The notes under the pieces are model-generated. The model worked only from the letters and a program-made list of their open reading frames with translations, was not told where the DNA came from and did no database searches. Both the position numbers and the translations under genes were made by a program. A DNA stretch of 64,000 nt from Bacteroidales bacterium (lineage in GTDB: Bacteria; Bacteroidota; Bacteroidia; Bacteroidales; WCHB1-69): the NCBI GenBank assembly GCA_017551725.1, contig JAFZKY010000021.1, positions 21,010-85,009 on the forward strand, in the 5' to 3' direction. Positions 18,839 through 27,756 of this stretch are shown here, one piece after another (positions within the stretch are counted from its first letter, which is position 1; every line of letters starts with the position of its first letter).

Positions 18839-19972
18839 ATGGCTACTATGGATAATTTTATTGTTTCCGCCCGAAAATACCGTCCCACCACCTTCCATTC
18901 CGTGGTGGGACAGGAGTCCATCACCACCACCTTGAAGAACGCCATCCGGACCGGCAAGGTTGCGCAGGCATTCCTGTTCTGCGGTCCGCGAGGCGTGGGC
19001 AAGACCACGTGCGCGCGCATCTTCGCCAAGGCGCTCAACTGCGAGCACCTGACGGAGGACTGCGAACCCTGCAACACGTGTGATTCCTGCCGCGCCTTCA
19101 ACGATTCGGCCTCCTTCAACGTGTTTGAGCTGGACGCGGCTTCCAACAACTCGGTGGAGGATATGCGTTCGCTGGTGGAACGGGTGCGCATACCGCCGCA
19201 AGGAGCCAAGTACAAGGTCTATATCATCGATGAGGTCCACATGCTGTCCGGTTCGGCTTTCAATGCCTTCCTCAAAACGCTGGAGGAGCCGCCCGCGTAT
19301 GCCAAGTTCATCATGGCCACCACGGAGAAGCACAAGATTATCCCTACCATCCTGTCGCGCTGCCAGGTGTATGATTTCAAGAGGATTACGGAGAACGACA
19401 TCCGCAAACACCTTCAATACGTGGCCGAGCAGGAAGGTGTGACGGTGGAGGAGGAGGCGCTGCGTGTCATGGCTACCAAGGCCGACGGCGCCCTGCGCGA
19501 CGCCCTCTCCATCTTCGACCAGATTGTCAGCTTCACCGGCAAGAACATCACCTACCGGCAGACCGTCGAGAACCTTAACGTCCTCGACATCGACTACTAT
19601 TTCCGGGTGACGGATTTCCTGTTCAGCGAGGATGTCTCCTCGGCGCTGCTGCTGCTGGACGAGATCATCGCCAAGGGCTTCGACCCGCAGAATTTCATCG
19701 CCGGCATGGCTTCCCATTTCCGCAACCTGCTGATGGCCCAGAATCCTGCCACGGTGACTCTGCTGGAAACTTCGGATAGTATCAAACAGCAGCTCCTACA
19801 ACAGTCGCAGAAAGGAGACAGGGCCTTGCTTGTCAGGGCGTTGGAGTTGGCCAACCAGTGCGACTTCAACTACAAGATGTCCAACAACAAGCGACTATCG
19901 GTGGAGTTGTGCCTGATGCAGATAAACGCCAATTACGTCTATAAAAAGGCGAGGCAATCGCAGGAGCGCTAA
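18839..19972 (+). CDS. dnaX: DNA polymerase III subunit gamma/tau, AAA+ part (frame ends early)
   Basis: A 377-residue clamp-loader ATPase. The start at 18839 (MATMDNFIVSARKYRP) matches the family N-terminus; an upstream in-frame ATG would precede the promoter box. Walker A is GPRGVGKT (49-56), zinc cysteines lie in CEHLTEDCEPCNTCDSC, Walker B is YIIDEVHML, and the SRC sensor reads LSRCQVYDF. Domain III helices end near residue 365. The frame stops at TAA 19970-19972, before the linker and C-terminal domain. That domain continues in the +1 frame, which is open from 19926. This could be a gamma-type short product made by programmed frameshifting, or a single-base sequence error or mutation. 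Confidence 0.9.
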   Translation: MATMDNFIVSARKYRPTTFHSVVGQESITTTLKNAIRTGKVAQAFLFCGPRGVGKTTCARIFAKALNCEHLTEDCEPCNTCDSCRAFNDSASFNVFELDAASNNSVEDMRSLVERVRIPPQGAKYKVYIIDEVHMLSGSAFNAFLKTLEEPPAYAKFIMATTEKHKIIPTILSRCQVYDFKRITENDIRKHLQYVAEQEGVTVEEEALRVMATKADGALRDALSIFDQIVSFTGKNITYRQTVENLNVLDIDYYFRVTDFLFSEDVSSALLLLDEIIAKGFDPQNFIAGMASHFRNLLMAQNPATVTLLETSDSIKQQLLQQSQKGDRALLVRALELANQCDFNYKMSNNKRLSVELCLMQINANYVYKKARQSQER

Positions 19973-20018
19973 AAATCCAGGAGACGGTGCGGAGGCCGTC
20001 AGTGCAGATGAAACCAAG

Positions 20019-20645
20019 ATGGTTACATACTCCACAACCCCGCAGATTTCAACGAAATCATTTCTTAATCCGGGCACGCCGCCCATTCCGGAGCTGCCTT
20101 CCATCCGGGGGGTGATGGGTGGTGCACGCGTTGCGCCGCCGGAAAGCGAGGTACCAGTGCCATCCGCTGGCCCTGCCACGGCTCCGACGGTCCCGGAACC
20201 CCTTCCCGTAGAAGAGAATATTGCCCCTGCAGTCGAGACTCCGACGGTTGAAACCCCGGTCACGGAGACGGTTGCCACAGAAGAGGCTGTCGTAGAAGAT
20301 TTTGCCACCTGCTGGCACCAGCTGTTCTCGGAACTCTTTGGCAACAACTTCCTCATCTACTATAGCATGAAAGATGAAACGCCCGAGTATCAGGACGACA
20401 TCATCCGCATCACGGTGAAGAACGATATCCAAAAGGAGGAGTTCGACAGCCGCCGGAAGTCCATCCTCGAATACTGGCGCAACCATTTCAAGCTGAATGT
20501 GGACGATTTGGAGATTTTCGTGGATGAACAAAAGGCGGAGAAAAAGGTCATCATCAACGCCGAGGACAAGTTGAACAATATGATGGAGCAGAATCCGCAA
20601 TTGAAAGATTTTTTAGGCATTTTACAATTTAGAATAAAAGACTGA
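20019..20645 (+). CDS. dnaX: DnaX tau-specific linker and C-terminal domain in the +1 frame
   Basis: From the first ATG this frame gives 208 residues. It is open from 19926, and reading through adds about 30 linker residues (GDGAEAVSADETK). A Pro/Glu/Thr/Val-rich linker (about 15-90) is followed by a compact folded domain (WHQLFSELFGNNFLIYYSM to GILQFRIKD). This resembles the C-terminal part of Bacteroidota DnaX proteins, normally joined to the AAA+ part for a total near 600 residues. There is no convincing ribosome-binding site or promoter before the ATG, which sits 46 bases after the upstream stop. I therefore read it as the second half of one gene. The subtilase gene starts three bases after the stop. 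Confidence 0.75.
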   Translation: MVTYSTTPQISTKSFLNPGTPPIPELPSIRGVMGGARVAPPESEVPVPSAGPATAPTVPEPLPVEENIAPAVETPTVETPVTETVATEEAVVEDFATCWHQLFSELFGNNFLIYYSMKDETPEYQDDIIRITVKNDIQKEEFDSRRKSILEYWRNHFKLNVDDLEIFVDEQKAEKKVIINAEDKLNNMMEQNPQLKDFLGILQFRIKD

Positions 20646-20648
20646 CGT

Positions 20649-22535
20649 ATGAAAAGAATACTACTTATCGCTTTTTTGGGGCTGATCAGCATCCAACTTT
20701 ACAGCCAGGTTTGGCTGAACCGCTCCGTCGTTGACGGTCGTGTGGACAGTGTATGGAGCGGCTATGGTCTCCCGCAGGGCTTCAACGGAGATGGGGTGAT
20801 CATCGGTGTCACGGACTGGGGCTTCGACTACACTCATCCTGTCTTTTACGACACCAACATGATCCGCTATCGTGTGCTGCGTGCGTGGGACCAGTTCAAG
20901 ACCAGTGGTCCTGCGCCTGACGGGTATGACTATGGCACAGAATACATCGGGCCCGAGGCGTTGCTTACCGCCCACTGTGACACCTTCAACGCCTACAGCT
21001 ACGGCTACCACGGCACGCACTGTGCCTCCATCGCCGCTGGCGGCGGTGCCGGCTCCAAATACCGAGGTGTGGCGCACGAGGCTAATTTGCTCTTCTGCTC
21101 CTTCTACCTGGAAGACCCGCATTACGTGATCGATGCCTGGCGCTGGATGTACAATGTGGCCCAGCAGGAGGGTAAGCGGCTTGTCATCAGCATGAGCTGG
21201 GGCGTCTATTATATGGACAATATGGATGGCACGGGCATGGTGGCCGATGAAATCCGCCGCCTCACCGACTTGGGTGTCCTGTTCGTCACCTCCGCTGGCA
21301 ATAACGGCGATTCCCCTTTCCATATCAAGCACCTTTTTGACCAACCGGGTGACACTATTCATAGCCAGTTTCTGTTCCCCTACAATAACGGGTACCTATG
21401 GGGTTCCTCCATTACCATGATGAACTCCGCCAATAGCCCGTTTGCCTTTTCCTTCACGGTGATGAACAGTAGCCTTCAGCCCGTGGCCGAGATTCCGTTC
21501 ATCAACACCGCCGGCAACGATGGGTACGTGGACACGTTCTTGGTGGTGGGCAACGACACCATCGTCTATAACTACGACATCCAATCCTGCAACAGTTACA
21601 ACCAGTCGCCTATCGTGCGCTTGCGTGTTATGAAAAATTCCAATTACAGGTTTGCGCTGGCTGCGACGGCGGATACGGGCACTTTCCATGCTTGGAATGT
21701 GGCTGAACTCACCAAGGCGTACGGCAACTGGGGTGGTGATTTTGTGAAACCGGAGGCTTATCCGGATTGGCTGGCCGGCGATATTGAATACGGCATCAGC
21801 ACTCCTGGCAACGTGGACGAGGTGATTACTGTGGCCGCCCACAATGCCCGTGTCAAGACTTCTATCGGTGTATGGTCTGGTGGCGCACTGGCTGACTTCT
21901 CCAGTTCCGGCCCCTGTTTCCATGATGTGATGAAACCAGACTTGTCGGCACCGGGGCAGAACGTCGTTTCCGCCATTTCCTCCTACACCAACACATTCTC
22001 AGGAAACTATTCCAGGACTTTCACTTTTAACGGCAGGACATACCATTTTGCTGCCTTGTCGGGTACGTCTATGTCATGTCCCTTTGTGGCCGGTGTGGCT
22101 GCGCTTATGCTGCAGGCCAATCCCTATCTCTCACCAGGTCAGATACAGGACATCCTTAACGAGACTGCCTACAATGACGAGTTTACCGCCGAGTTCGGTC
22201 CCATTCGTTTCGGGCACGGCAAGGTGGACGCCTATGCCGCCATCCTGAAAGCCCTCAACACGGTGGGTGTTCAGGACTATGTCTCCACGCCGGAATCTTC
22301 CTATACGCTGTTTCCAAACCCCACCTCCGATGACTATTGCTACTTGACCGTCCAGAGCGATATGCCGAGCATCCAATGCACCCTGCATGACATGATGGGC
22401 CGCATTCTTTATCGCGAAACCGTCACGCCGGGTGTCAACACCCTCAACCTCCACGGACTTCCCTCCGGCTGCTACATCCTCCGCCTCAATGACGGGCAAA
22501 AGGTTACGACGAAGAAGTTGGTGAAGAACAATTAA
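20649..22535 (+). CDS. Secreted S8 (subtilisin-like) serine protease with T9SS sorting domain
   Basis: A 628-residue surface or secreted protease. After the signal peptide (1-20, ending LYSQ) there is no long propeptide. The catalytic triad is visible: Asp56 in GVTDWGFDYTHP, His121 in YHGTHCAS, and Ser near 473 in LSGTSMSCPFVAG, with the oxyanion Asn in TSAGNNGD. An insert of about 180 residues (roughly 235-400) between the Asn and Ser regions has a beta-rich character, as in some S8 proteins with an inserted jelly-roll. The C-terminus is a type A sorting domain (YTLFPNPTSDDYCYL ... TTKKLVKNN), so export through the T9SS is expected. Confidence 0.9.
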   Translation: MKRILLIAFLGLISIQLYSQVWLNRSVVDGRVDSVWSGYGLPQGFNGDGVIIGVTDWGFDYTHPVFYDTNMIRYRVLRAWDQFKTSGPAPDGYDYGTEYIGPEALLTAHCDTFNAYSYGYHGTHCASIAAGGGAGSKYRGVAHEANLLFCSFYLEDPHYVIDAWRWMYNVAQQEGKRLVISMSWGVYYMDNMDGTGMVADEIRRLTDLGVLFVTSAGNNGDSPFHIKHLFDQPGDTIHSQFLFPYNNGYLWGSSITMMNSANSPFAFSFTVMNSSLQPVAEIPFINTAGNDGYVDTFLVVGNDTIVYNYDIQSCNSYNQSPIVRLRVMKNSNYRFALAATADTGTFHAWNVAELTKAYGNWGGDFVKPEAYPDWLAGDIEYGISTPGNVDEVITVAAHNARVKTSIGVWSGGALADFSSSGPCFHDVMKPDLSAPGQNVVSAISSYTNTFSGNYSRTFTFNGRTYHFAALSGTSMSCPFVAGVAALMLQANPYLSPGQIQDILNETAYNDEFTAEFGPIRFGHGKVDAYAAILKALNTVGVQDYVSTPESSYTLFPNPTSDDYCYLTVQSDMPSIQCTLHDMMGRILYRETVTPGVNTLNLHGLPSGCYILRLNDGQKVTTKKLVKNN

Positions 22536-22651
22536 CAATTAATAATTAATAATTAACAGTTAATAATTAATAGATACTGTAATTTTTTCTTACTTTCTAC
22601 TTTTAATACTTTCCTACTTTTAACCTTATAAACCATACAAACCATTTACCT
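22533..22651. repeat. Low-complexity repeat block before rsh
   Basis: TTAACAATTAATAATTAATA-type units, then TTACTTTCTACTTTTAATAC and a CCTTATAAACCATACAAACC segment. It forms the whole leader of the next gene. Confidence 0.7.
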
Positions 22652-22653
22652 CC

Positions 22654-24768
22654 GTGTCATACATTATAAACGAACAGGAAGAAAACCGGGCCATCGTGCG
22701 CAAGTATCGTGAATTGCTGACGGTGGTTTACCCCAAGACCGACAAGGACGAGCGCAAGGCCATCCGCAAGGCGTTCGTGCTGGCCACCAATGCGCACAAC
22801 GGTGTGCGGCGCAAGAGCGGTGAGCCTTACATTTACCATCCCATCGCCGTGGCCATGATTTGCTGCAAGGAGATGAACCTCGGCGCCACTTCTGTCATCT
22901 GCGCCCTGCTCCACGACGTGGTGGAGGATACGGATTACACGTTGGAGAACATCCGCGACATGTTCGGCGACCTGGTGGCGGAAATCATCGATGGTCTTAC
23001 CAAGATTGAAGACCTTGTCTTTGACAACAATATGTCGATTCAGGCCGAGAACTTCAAGAAGATATTCCTGTCCATGTCGAAAGATGTGCGTGTCATCCTT
23101 ATCAAGTTGGCTGACCGGCTCCATAACATGCGGACATTGGATTCGATGCCGCCGGAGAAACAGTTGAAGATTGCCTCCGAGACCTCCTATTTCTACGTTC
23201 CGTTTGCGCATCGTTTGGGTCTATATACCATCAAGAGCGAGTTGGAAGATTACGCCATGAAATATACGAACCCGACGGAATACTATGCCATTGCGGAGCG
23301 GCTGAAGGGTACCGAAGAGGAACGTACACACCTCATTGAGGAGTTTGTGAAGCCTATCAAGGAAAACCTGGAGGCCAACGGCATTCATGCCGAAATTTCG
23401 TCGCGTACCAAGTCCATTTATTCCATTCAGCAGAAGATTTTGCGCAAGAATGTGAATTTTGAAGACATCTACGACATCTTCGCCGTGCGATTTGTTTTCG
23501 ACAGCCCGATAGAGGAGGAATTTGAAATCTGTTGGAAGATTTACAAGATTGTATGTCTGTTGTATCAGACCAATCCTTCCCGCGATCGCAACTTTCTCAC
23601 CCATCCGAAGGCAAACGGCTATCAGTCGCTGCATTTGACAGCCATGAGTAAGGCGGGCAAATGGGTGGAGGTGCAGATTCGTTCCAAGCGCATGGACGAG
23701 ATTGCCGAAAAAGGTTTGGCCGCTCATTATAAATACAAGGAGGACGGCACGGCACCGGACGACAGCGATGTGGATGCCCGTCTGGAGGACTGGCTGCTCA
23801 AGACCCGCGAGATTTTGAAGAGCAAGGACTCCGACGCGCTGGACTTCCTCAACGAGGTGCGGTTGAACTTGGGCCTCAAGGAGGTTTACGTGTTCACTCC
23901 CAAGGGCGACATGAAGACCTTGCCAGCGGGTTCCACCGTGCTTGACCTGGCATACTCCCTGCACACGAATTTGGGCAACCACTGCATCGGTGCGAAGGTG
24001 AACTACAACATCGTGCCGCTGAACAAGACATTGGAAAACGGCGACCAGGTGGAGATCATCACCTCCAAACGCCAGACACCGAAGGCGGAGTGGGTGGAGT
24101 TTGTGCGCACGTCCAAGGCCAAACGCAGCATCCGTGACTTCCTGCGTGCCGAATTGCGCAATGCCGCCACACAAGAAGGTCAGAACGCCAATACAAAAAA
24201 TGCAGAAACCCCAACGCCCAAAGAAATCGCTGACTTCAAACGCAAGGTGTCCGGCGAAATTGCCAACAAGACCATCGACGAGCTGATTGACGAGCAGTTG
24301 AAGACCACCCCCAGCGCCTTTATGCTGGATGGGGACTATGAAAAAATCAAATACGTGGTTGCCACCTGCTGCAATCCCATCCCTGGCGATCAGGTGGTGG
24401 GCTTCCAGGTGGCCGACAACAAGATTGTCGTACACCAGACCTCCTGCCCGCACGCCATCGAGCAAATGTCCAAATTCGGCAACCGCATCATCAAGACCAA
24501 GTGGCGGAAAGGACAGGATGTGGCTTTCCTCTCCGGCATCAGCCTCTCCGGCTTCGACCGCAAGGGTATGATCAAGGAGATCATTGACGTGGTTACCTCT
24601 CAGTTGGATCTGAACATCCGTTCACTCAATATTGAGACGAAGAACAATGTGTTCACGGGCACGCTGATGCTCTATATCCAGAGTGTACGCGCGCTCACCA
24701 ACCTCATTGAATCGCTTCGCCACATTGACAGTCTGGAGAAGGTGGAACGCATCGGTTACGATGCATAG
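22654..24768 (+). CDS. rsh: Bifunctional (p)ppGpp synthetase/hydrolase (RelA/SpoT homologue)
   Basis: A 704-residue stringent-response enzyme making and degrading (p)ppGpp. Translation starts at GTG (22654), giving MSYIINEQEEN. The N-terminal HD hydrolase has YIYHPIAVA and LLHDVVEDT (about 60-100) and LADRLHNMRTL, so hydrolase residues look intact. The synthetase domain has SRTKSIYSIQQKI, DIYDIFAVRFVFD and HPKANGYQSLHLT. A TGS domain (VYVFTPKGDMKTLPAGSTVLDLAY) and a C-terminal ACT domain (KGMIKEIIDVV to the end) follow. Length and order match long RSH proteins. The gene is preceded by a repeat-rich leader and followed by a strong terminator. Confidence 0.95.
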   Translation: MSYIINEQEENRAIVRKYRELLTVVYPKTDKDERKAIRKAFVLATNAHNGVRRKSGEPYIYHPIAVAMICCKEMNLGATSVICALLHDVVEDTDYTLENIRDMFGDLVAEIIDGLTKIEDLVFDNNMSIQAENFKKIFLSMSKDVRVILIKLADRLHNMRTLDSMPPEKQLKIASETSYFYVPFAHRLGLYTIKSELEDYAMKYTNPTEYYAIAERLKGTEEERTHLIEEFVKPIKENLEANGIHAEISSRTKSIYSIQQKILRKNVNFEDIYDIFAVRFVFDSPIEEEFEICWKIYKIVCLLYQTNPSRDRNFLTHPKANGYQSLHLTAMSKAGKWVEVQIRSKRMDEIAEKGLAAHYKYKEDGTAPDDSDVDARLEDWLLKTREILKSKDSDALDFLNEVRLNLGLKEVYVFTPKGDMKTLPAGSTVLDLAYSLHTNLGNHCIGAKVNYNIVPLNKTLENGDQVEIITSKRQTPKAEWVEFVRTSKAKRSIRDFLRAELRNAATQEGQNANTKNAETPTPKEIADFKRKVSGEIANKTIDELIDEQLKTTPSAFMLDGDYEKIKYVVATCCNPIPGDQVVGFQVADNKIVVHQTSCPHAIEQMSKFGNRIIKTKWRKGQDVAFLSGISLSGFDRKGMIKEIIDVVTSQLDLNIRSLNIETKNNVFTGTLMLYIQSVRALTNLIESLRHIDSLEKVERIGYDA

Positions 24769-24797
24769 ACGAGAACACTTTCATATATGCGAACACG

Positions 24798-24832
24798 AAA
24801 ACGGGCGGTTTAATCCGCCCGTTTTGTTTTTT
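24798..24832. terminator. Bidirectional terminator after rsh
   Basis: AAAACGGGCGG / CCGCCCGTTTT perfect stem with a 6-base loop, followed by GTTTTTT. It lies between convergent genes. Confidence 0.92.
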
Positions 24833-24848
24833 ATAAAAAAGAGTTGCA

Positions 24849-26603
24849 CTAACGCACCACCACTTTCTTCGTGGTTTTGCCCGAGAGGGTCGTGACGGTC
24901 ACCATGTAGGTGCCGGCGGTGAGGCGGCTGGCGTCGAGGATGATGTGACTGTCGTTGTATTCGTTGTCCATCATCTTCTGTCCGGCCAGGTTGAAGACTT
25001 CCACCCGGAGGATGCGGTCGGCAGAGATTTGTACCTGATCCACTGTCGGGTTAGGATAGAGCGACACGGCGATGCGGTTGTGCTCATCCACCTCCACGTT
25101 GGTGATGGTCAGTGTTACCGGCACCACCACCTCCTTGTTGTTGAAGTCGGAGGAGTAGCAGTGTAGCTTGGCTGTATGTGTCTCTCCAAGTGCCATGCCA
25201 GAGGCGTTCGCCGTGATGGTGGGAGATGCGGTCCCGCCGGCGGCGATGGAACCCGTTGCCGGACTGACAGTTAGCCACGGGGTGATGGGCGTGCCGTCAA
25301 TAAAGCCTACAATGGAGAGAGCGTATTCAAAGTTGGTAAAGTGTTTGTGCCATGTGTTTCCTGTTCTGTACCAAGCATTGTAATCGTCGGCATAGGTGTA
25401 TTCGTCCATGGAAATCGGGAATGCGCCTACCGGCTGGTCAATCCAGGCGCCGAACCAAAGGTCACTTCCGTCAATGAGAACAGGTGTGGTCAAAGTGACA
25501 TAGTTCCATCCATCAACCGGAACGAATGTCTGCTCGTACAGCATTTCGCCCGGGCCTTCCTCCCAAAGAGGGTTGCTCATGCCAAACACCCTGATTTTGG
25601 CACCTGTTAAGGTGTCGCCATTGTTCAAATACACTGCAATCATCTGGAGAGTCTCTCCAATATGCGATTGGAGCGAGGAGGAAGGGAATCCGACGGCGAG
25701 GTCTAATTGGGTGGCGGCGTTGGTAAAGCCGATATAGTTTGTGGCATCGGTAGTATAAGCCAGCTGGGTGCCACCTGTCGAGGTTGTGTTGGGGTTGGGG
25801 ATGTCGTAGGTGGCGACAATCTTGTAGTCGGTGGCGGCAGTGCCGGAGTTGGAGAATTCGGTGGTCATGGTGCCTGTCGTGTTCGGGGCGAGAGAGGTTG
25901 ACAGGGTGGTGGGATTCACCGCGAACTCACCCACCAATGCGGCGCTCACCTCCGTCACGGTGAAGTCGTCCACATAGTAGGTTCCAGTTCCGCTGGGCGC
26001 GCCAGCATACAGGTCGATGCCTGCCAGTTGGTTGACTCCGCCGGTGGTGAGTTCACTGGTGTAATGGAACGGCCATGTGTGCACCATCACGTTATAGATG
26101 GACAGGGAAGTCTGGTCCTGGTCAAGGTCCACATCCATCACCACCGGGAACCATGCATTGGAGGGGTATGAGAAAGGGATGGAATCACCACCCACGGTGA
26201 GGTATCCCGTGCCATTGTTGTAGAAATAGCACTCATACGACCATTGTTGCAGCAGCACGTGCTGGATGTTGAAATAGGCTCCGTTGCCTGTGCTGGGTAT
26301 GTACATGTTGAATGTGACAGTGTAATGGCCTGTGGTGTAGTTGCCGAATGGATATACCTGGTCGGCGGAGCCTGAAATGAGCAGCGAGTTAGGTTGAGAG
26401 GCAGCTTGTGCGTTGGTGATCACACCGTCTTCCGATGAGCCAGGCAGATTGTTCCATGTGGTCCAGACAGAATTGCTTTGTGCAAGATGACTGCCCACCG
26501 TATAGGTGTCAAAATTGTCGCTGAATACGACGGTCTGTGCCATGCCGAAAGAAACGGCGGCAAGCATCAGAAAGGAAAAGAATACGATTTTTTTCATACG
26601 CAT
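24849..26603 (-). CDS. T9SS cargo protein with lectin-like N-terminus, no catalytic domain seen
   Basis: A 584-residue exported protein. Signal peptide (ending FGMAQ, about 1-22). A concanavalin-like beta-sandwich is suggested at about 25-215 (VFSDNFDTYTVGSHLAQ, with aromatic strands and closing YYVDDFTVTEV). A middle part (about 225-260, LAPNTTGTMTTEFSNSG) resembles an Ig-like stalk. The segment 285-440 (LDLAVGFPSSSLQSHIGE, WNYVTLTTPVLIDG, DLWFGAWID) resembles the cleaved-adhesin or jelly-roll domains of gingipain-type proteins. An Ig-like stalk and a type A sorting domain (VSLYPNPTVDQVQIS ... TTKKVVVR) close the chain. The function is unknown; binding or adhesion is the modest guess. Its promoter faces that of ddh. 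Confidence 0.8.
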   Translation of the reverse strand: MRMKKIVFFSFLMLAAVSFGMAQTVVFSDNFDTYTVGSHLAQSNSVWTTWNNLPGSSEDGVITNAQAASQPNSLLISGSADQVYPFGNYTTGHYTVTFNMYIPSTGNGAYFNIQHVLLQQWSYECYFYNNGTGYLTVGGDSIPFSYPSNAWFPVVMDVDLDQDQTSLSIYNVMVHTWPFHYTSELTTGGVNQLAGIDLYAGAPSGTGTYYVDDFTVTEVSAALVGEFAVNPTTLSTSLAPNTTGTMTTEFSNSGTAATDYKIVATYDIPNPNTTSTGGTQLAYTTDATNYIGFTNAATQLDLAVGFPSSSLQSHIGETLQMIAVYLNNGDTLTGAKIRVFGMSNPLWEEGPGEMLYEQTFVPVDGWNYVTLTTPVLIDGSDLWFGAWIDQPVGAFPISMDEYTYADDYNAWYRTGNTWHKHFTNFEYALSIVGFIDGTPITPWLTVSPATGSIAAGGTASPTITANASGMALGETHTAKLHCYSSDFNNKEVVVPVTLTITNVEVDEHNRIAVSLYPNPTVDQVQISADRILRVEVFNLAGQKMMDNEYNDSHIILDASRLTAGTYMVTVTTLSGKTTKKVVVR

Positions 26604-26636
26604 TGGTTTTAAGGTTAATACATATTAAGATTGCGG

Positions 26637-26644
26637 CAAAGATA
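26637..26644 (-). promoter_or_regulatory. -7 box for the 584-residue cargo gene
   Basis: TATCTTTG on the minus strand, 34 bases before the start and divergent from the ddh promoter. Confidence 0.6.
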
Positions 26645-26680
26645 AAAAATATTTATTTAGTATAAACCATAGTTTTTTTG

Positions 26681-26688
26681 TATTTTTG
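26681..26688 (+). promoter_or_regulatory. -7 box for ddh
   Basis: TATTTTTG, with an ATTTAG segment about 21 bases upstream as the possible -33 element. The ddh ATG is 25 bases downstream. Confidence 0.62.
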
Positions 26689-26712
26689 CAATTTCATAAA
26701 ACTCTTTGGACA

Positions 26713-27573
26713 ATGCAAACACGAATCGCCATCTTAGGATATGGAAACATAGGCAAGGCCGTGGAACAGGCCGTGCTGGCCGCCGACGACATGCAGCTGG
26801 CGGGCATTTATCATCATAACGACAACCTCGATGCCATTGACGCGGATGTGGTGGCGCTCTGCACGCCTACCCGTCAGGTGCCCGATTTCGCGGAGAAGTT
26901 GCTGTCCCGGGGCATCGCCACGGTGGACAGCTTCGACATCCACGGGCAGATCTTCGACCTGCGCAAGCGTCTCGCCCTCGTCGCCAAGGAACATCGCGCG
27001 GTAAGCGTCATCGCCGCTGGCTGGGACCCCGGCTCCGACTCCGTGGTGCGTGCGCTGCTGCTGGCCCTCGCCCCCAAAGGCATCACCTACACCAACTTCG
27101 GCCCCGGACGCAGCATGGGTCATACGGTGGCCGCCAAGGCCATCCCCGGCGTGAAGAACGCCCTCTCCATGACCATTCCGCTCGGCACGGGCATCCATCG
27201 CCGTATGGTGTATGTGGAGCTGGAAGAGGGTGCCGATTTCGCCACCGTGGAGAAACTGCTGCTGCAGGACGATTATTTTGCTCACGACGAGACCCACGTG
27301 GTGCCGGTGCCCTCCATCGACGTGCTGAACAATGTAGCCCACGGCGTGAACCTGGTGCGCTCCGGCGTGAGCGGCGACACCCACAACCAGCGTTTCGAGT
27401 TCAACATGGAAATCAACAACCCGGCCCTCACGGGACAGGTGCTCGTGTCGTGTGCTCGTGCGGCCATGCGTATGCGCCAGGAACAGCGTTACGGCGCTTT
27501 TACCATGATTGAAATACCGCCAATTTATCTGTTGTCCGGAAACGAGGAACAGCTGATCCGGACATTGGTGTAA
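26713..27573 (+). CDS. ddh: meso-Diaminopimelate D-dehydrogenase
   Basis: A 286-residue NADPH-dependent enzyme that makes meso-diaminopimelate from tetrahydrodipicolinate in one step, feeding lysine and peptidoglycan synthesis. I start at 26713 (MQTRIAILGYGNIGKAVEQ) because the nine upstream in-frame codons overlap the promoter box. The Rossmann motif GYGNIGKAVE, the substrate motif AAGWDPGSDSV, GPGRSMGHTVAAKAIPGVKNA, and the C-terminal FGRAAHRM-like CARAAMRMRQEQRYGAFTMIEI all fit the Ddh family. The chain is somewhat shorter than the corynebacterial enzyme in the middle region. It stands alone between two promoters. Confidence 0.92.
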   Translation: MQTRIAILGYGNIGKAVEQAVLAADDMQLAGIYHHNDNLDAIDADVVALCTPTRQVPDFAEKLLSRGIATVDSFDIHGQIFDLRKRLALVAKEHRAVSVIAAGWDPGSDSVVRALLLALAPKGITYTNFGPGRSMGHTVAAKAIPGVKNALSMTIPLGTGIHRRMVYVELEEGADFATVEKLLLQDDYFAHDETHVVPVPSIDVLNNVAHGVNLVRSGVSGDTHNQRFEFNMEINNPALTGQVLVSCARAAMRMRQEQRYGAFTMIEIPPIYLLSGNEEQLIRTLV

Positions 27574-27669
27574 AAAACGGCGTTTCATTGGGCAATAGGG
27601 TGGAAATGGATGTGAGCAAGGAAGCCGGAATGGTAATTGGATTTTGTGTCAGGATGTCTGAAAAATGAT

Positions 27670-27677
27670 TATCTTTG
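27670..27677 (+). promoter_or_regulatory. -7 box for the HerA-like ATPase gene
   Basis: TATCTTTG, with TTTTG about 23 bases upstream. A hairpin (ATTCCCCG at 27695-27702 with CGGGGAAT at 27716-27723) lies in the resulting leader, before the ATG at 27757. Confidence 0.55.
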
Positions 27678-27756
27678 CACGGTAATAAAAGACGATTCCC
27701 CGTCGCCCGGACAGGCGGGGAATTGATGATTTGTAAGCCGGAAAAAACGAAGCAAC

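Noticed and set aside
27679-27756. Hairpin in the leader of the HerA-like gene as a riboswitch
   Set aside because: Only one 8-bp stem is visible, with no conserved riboswitch core and no metabolic link. It is kept only as a note on the promoter entry.
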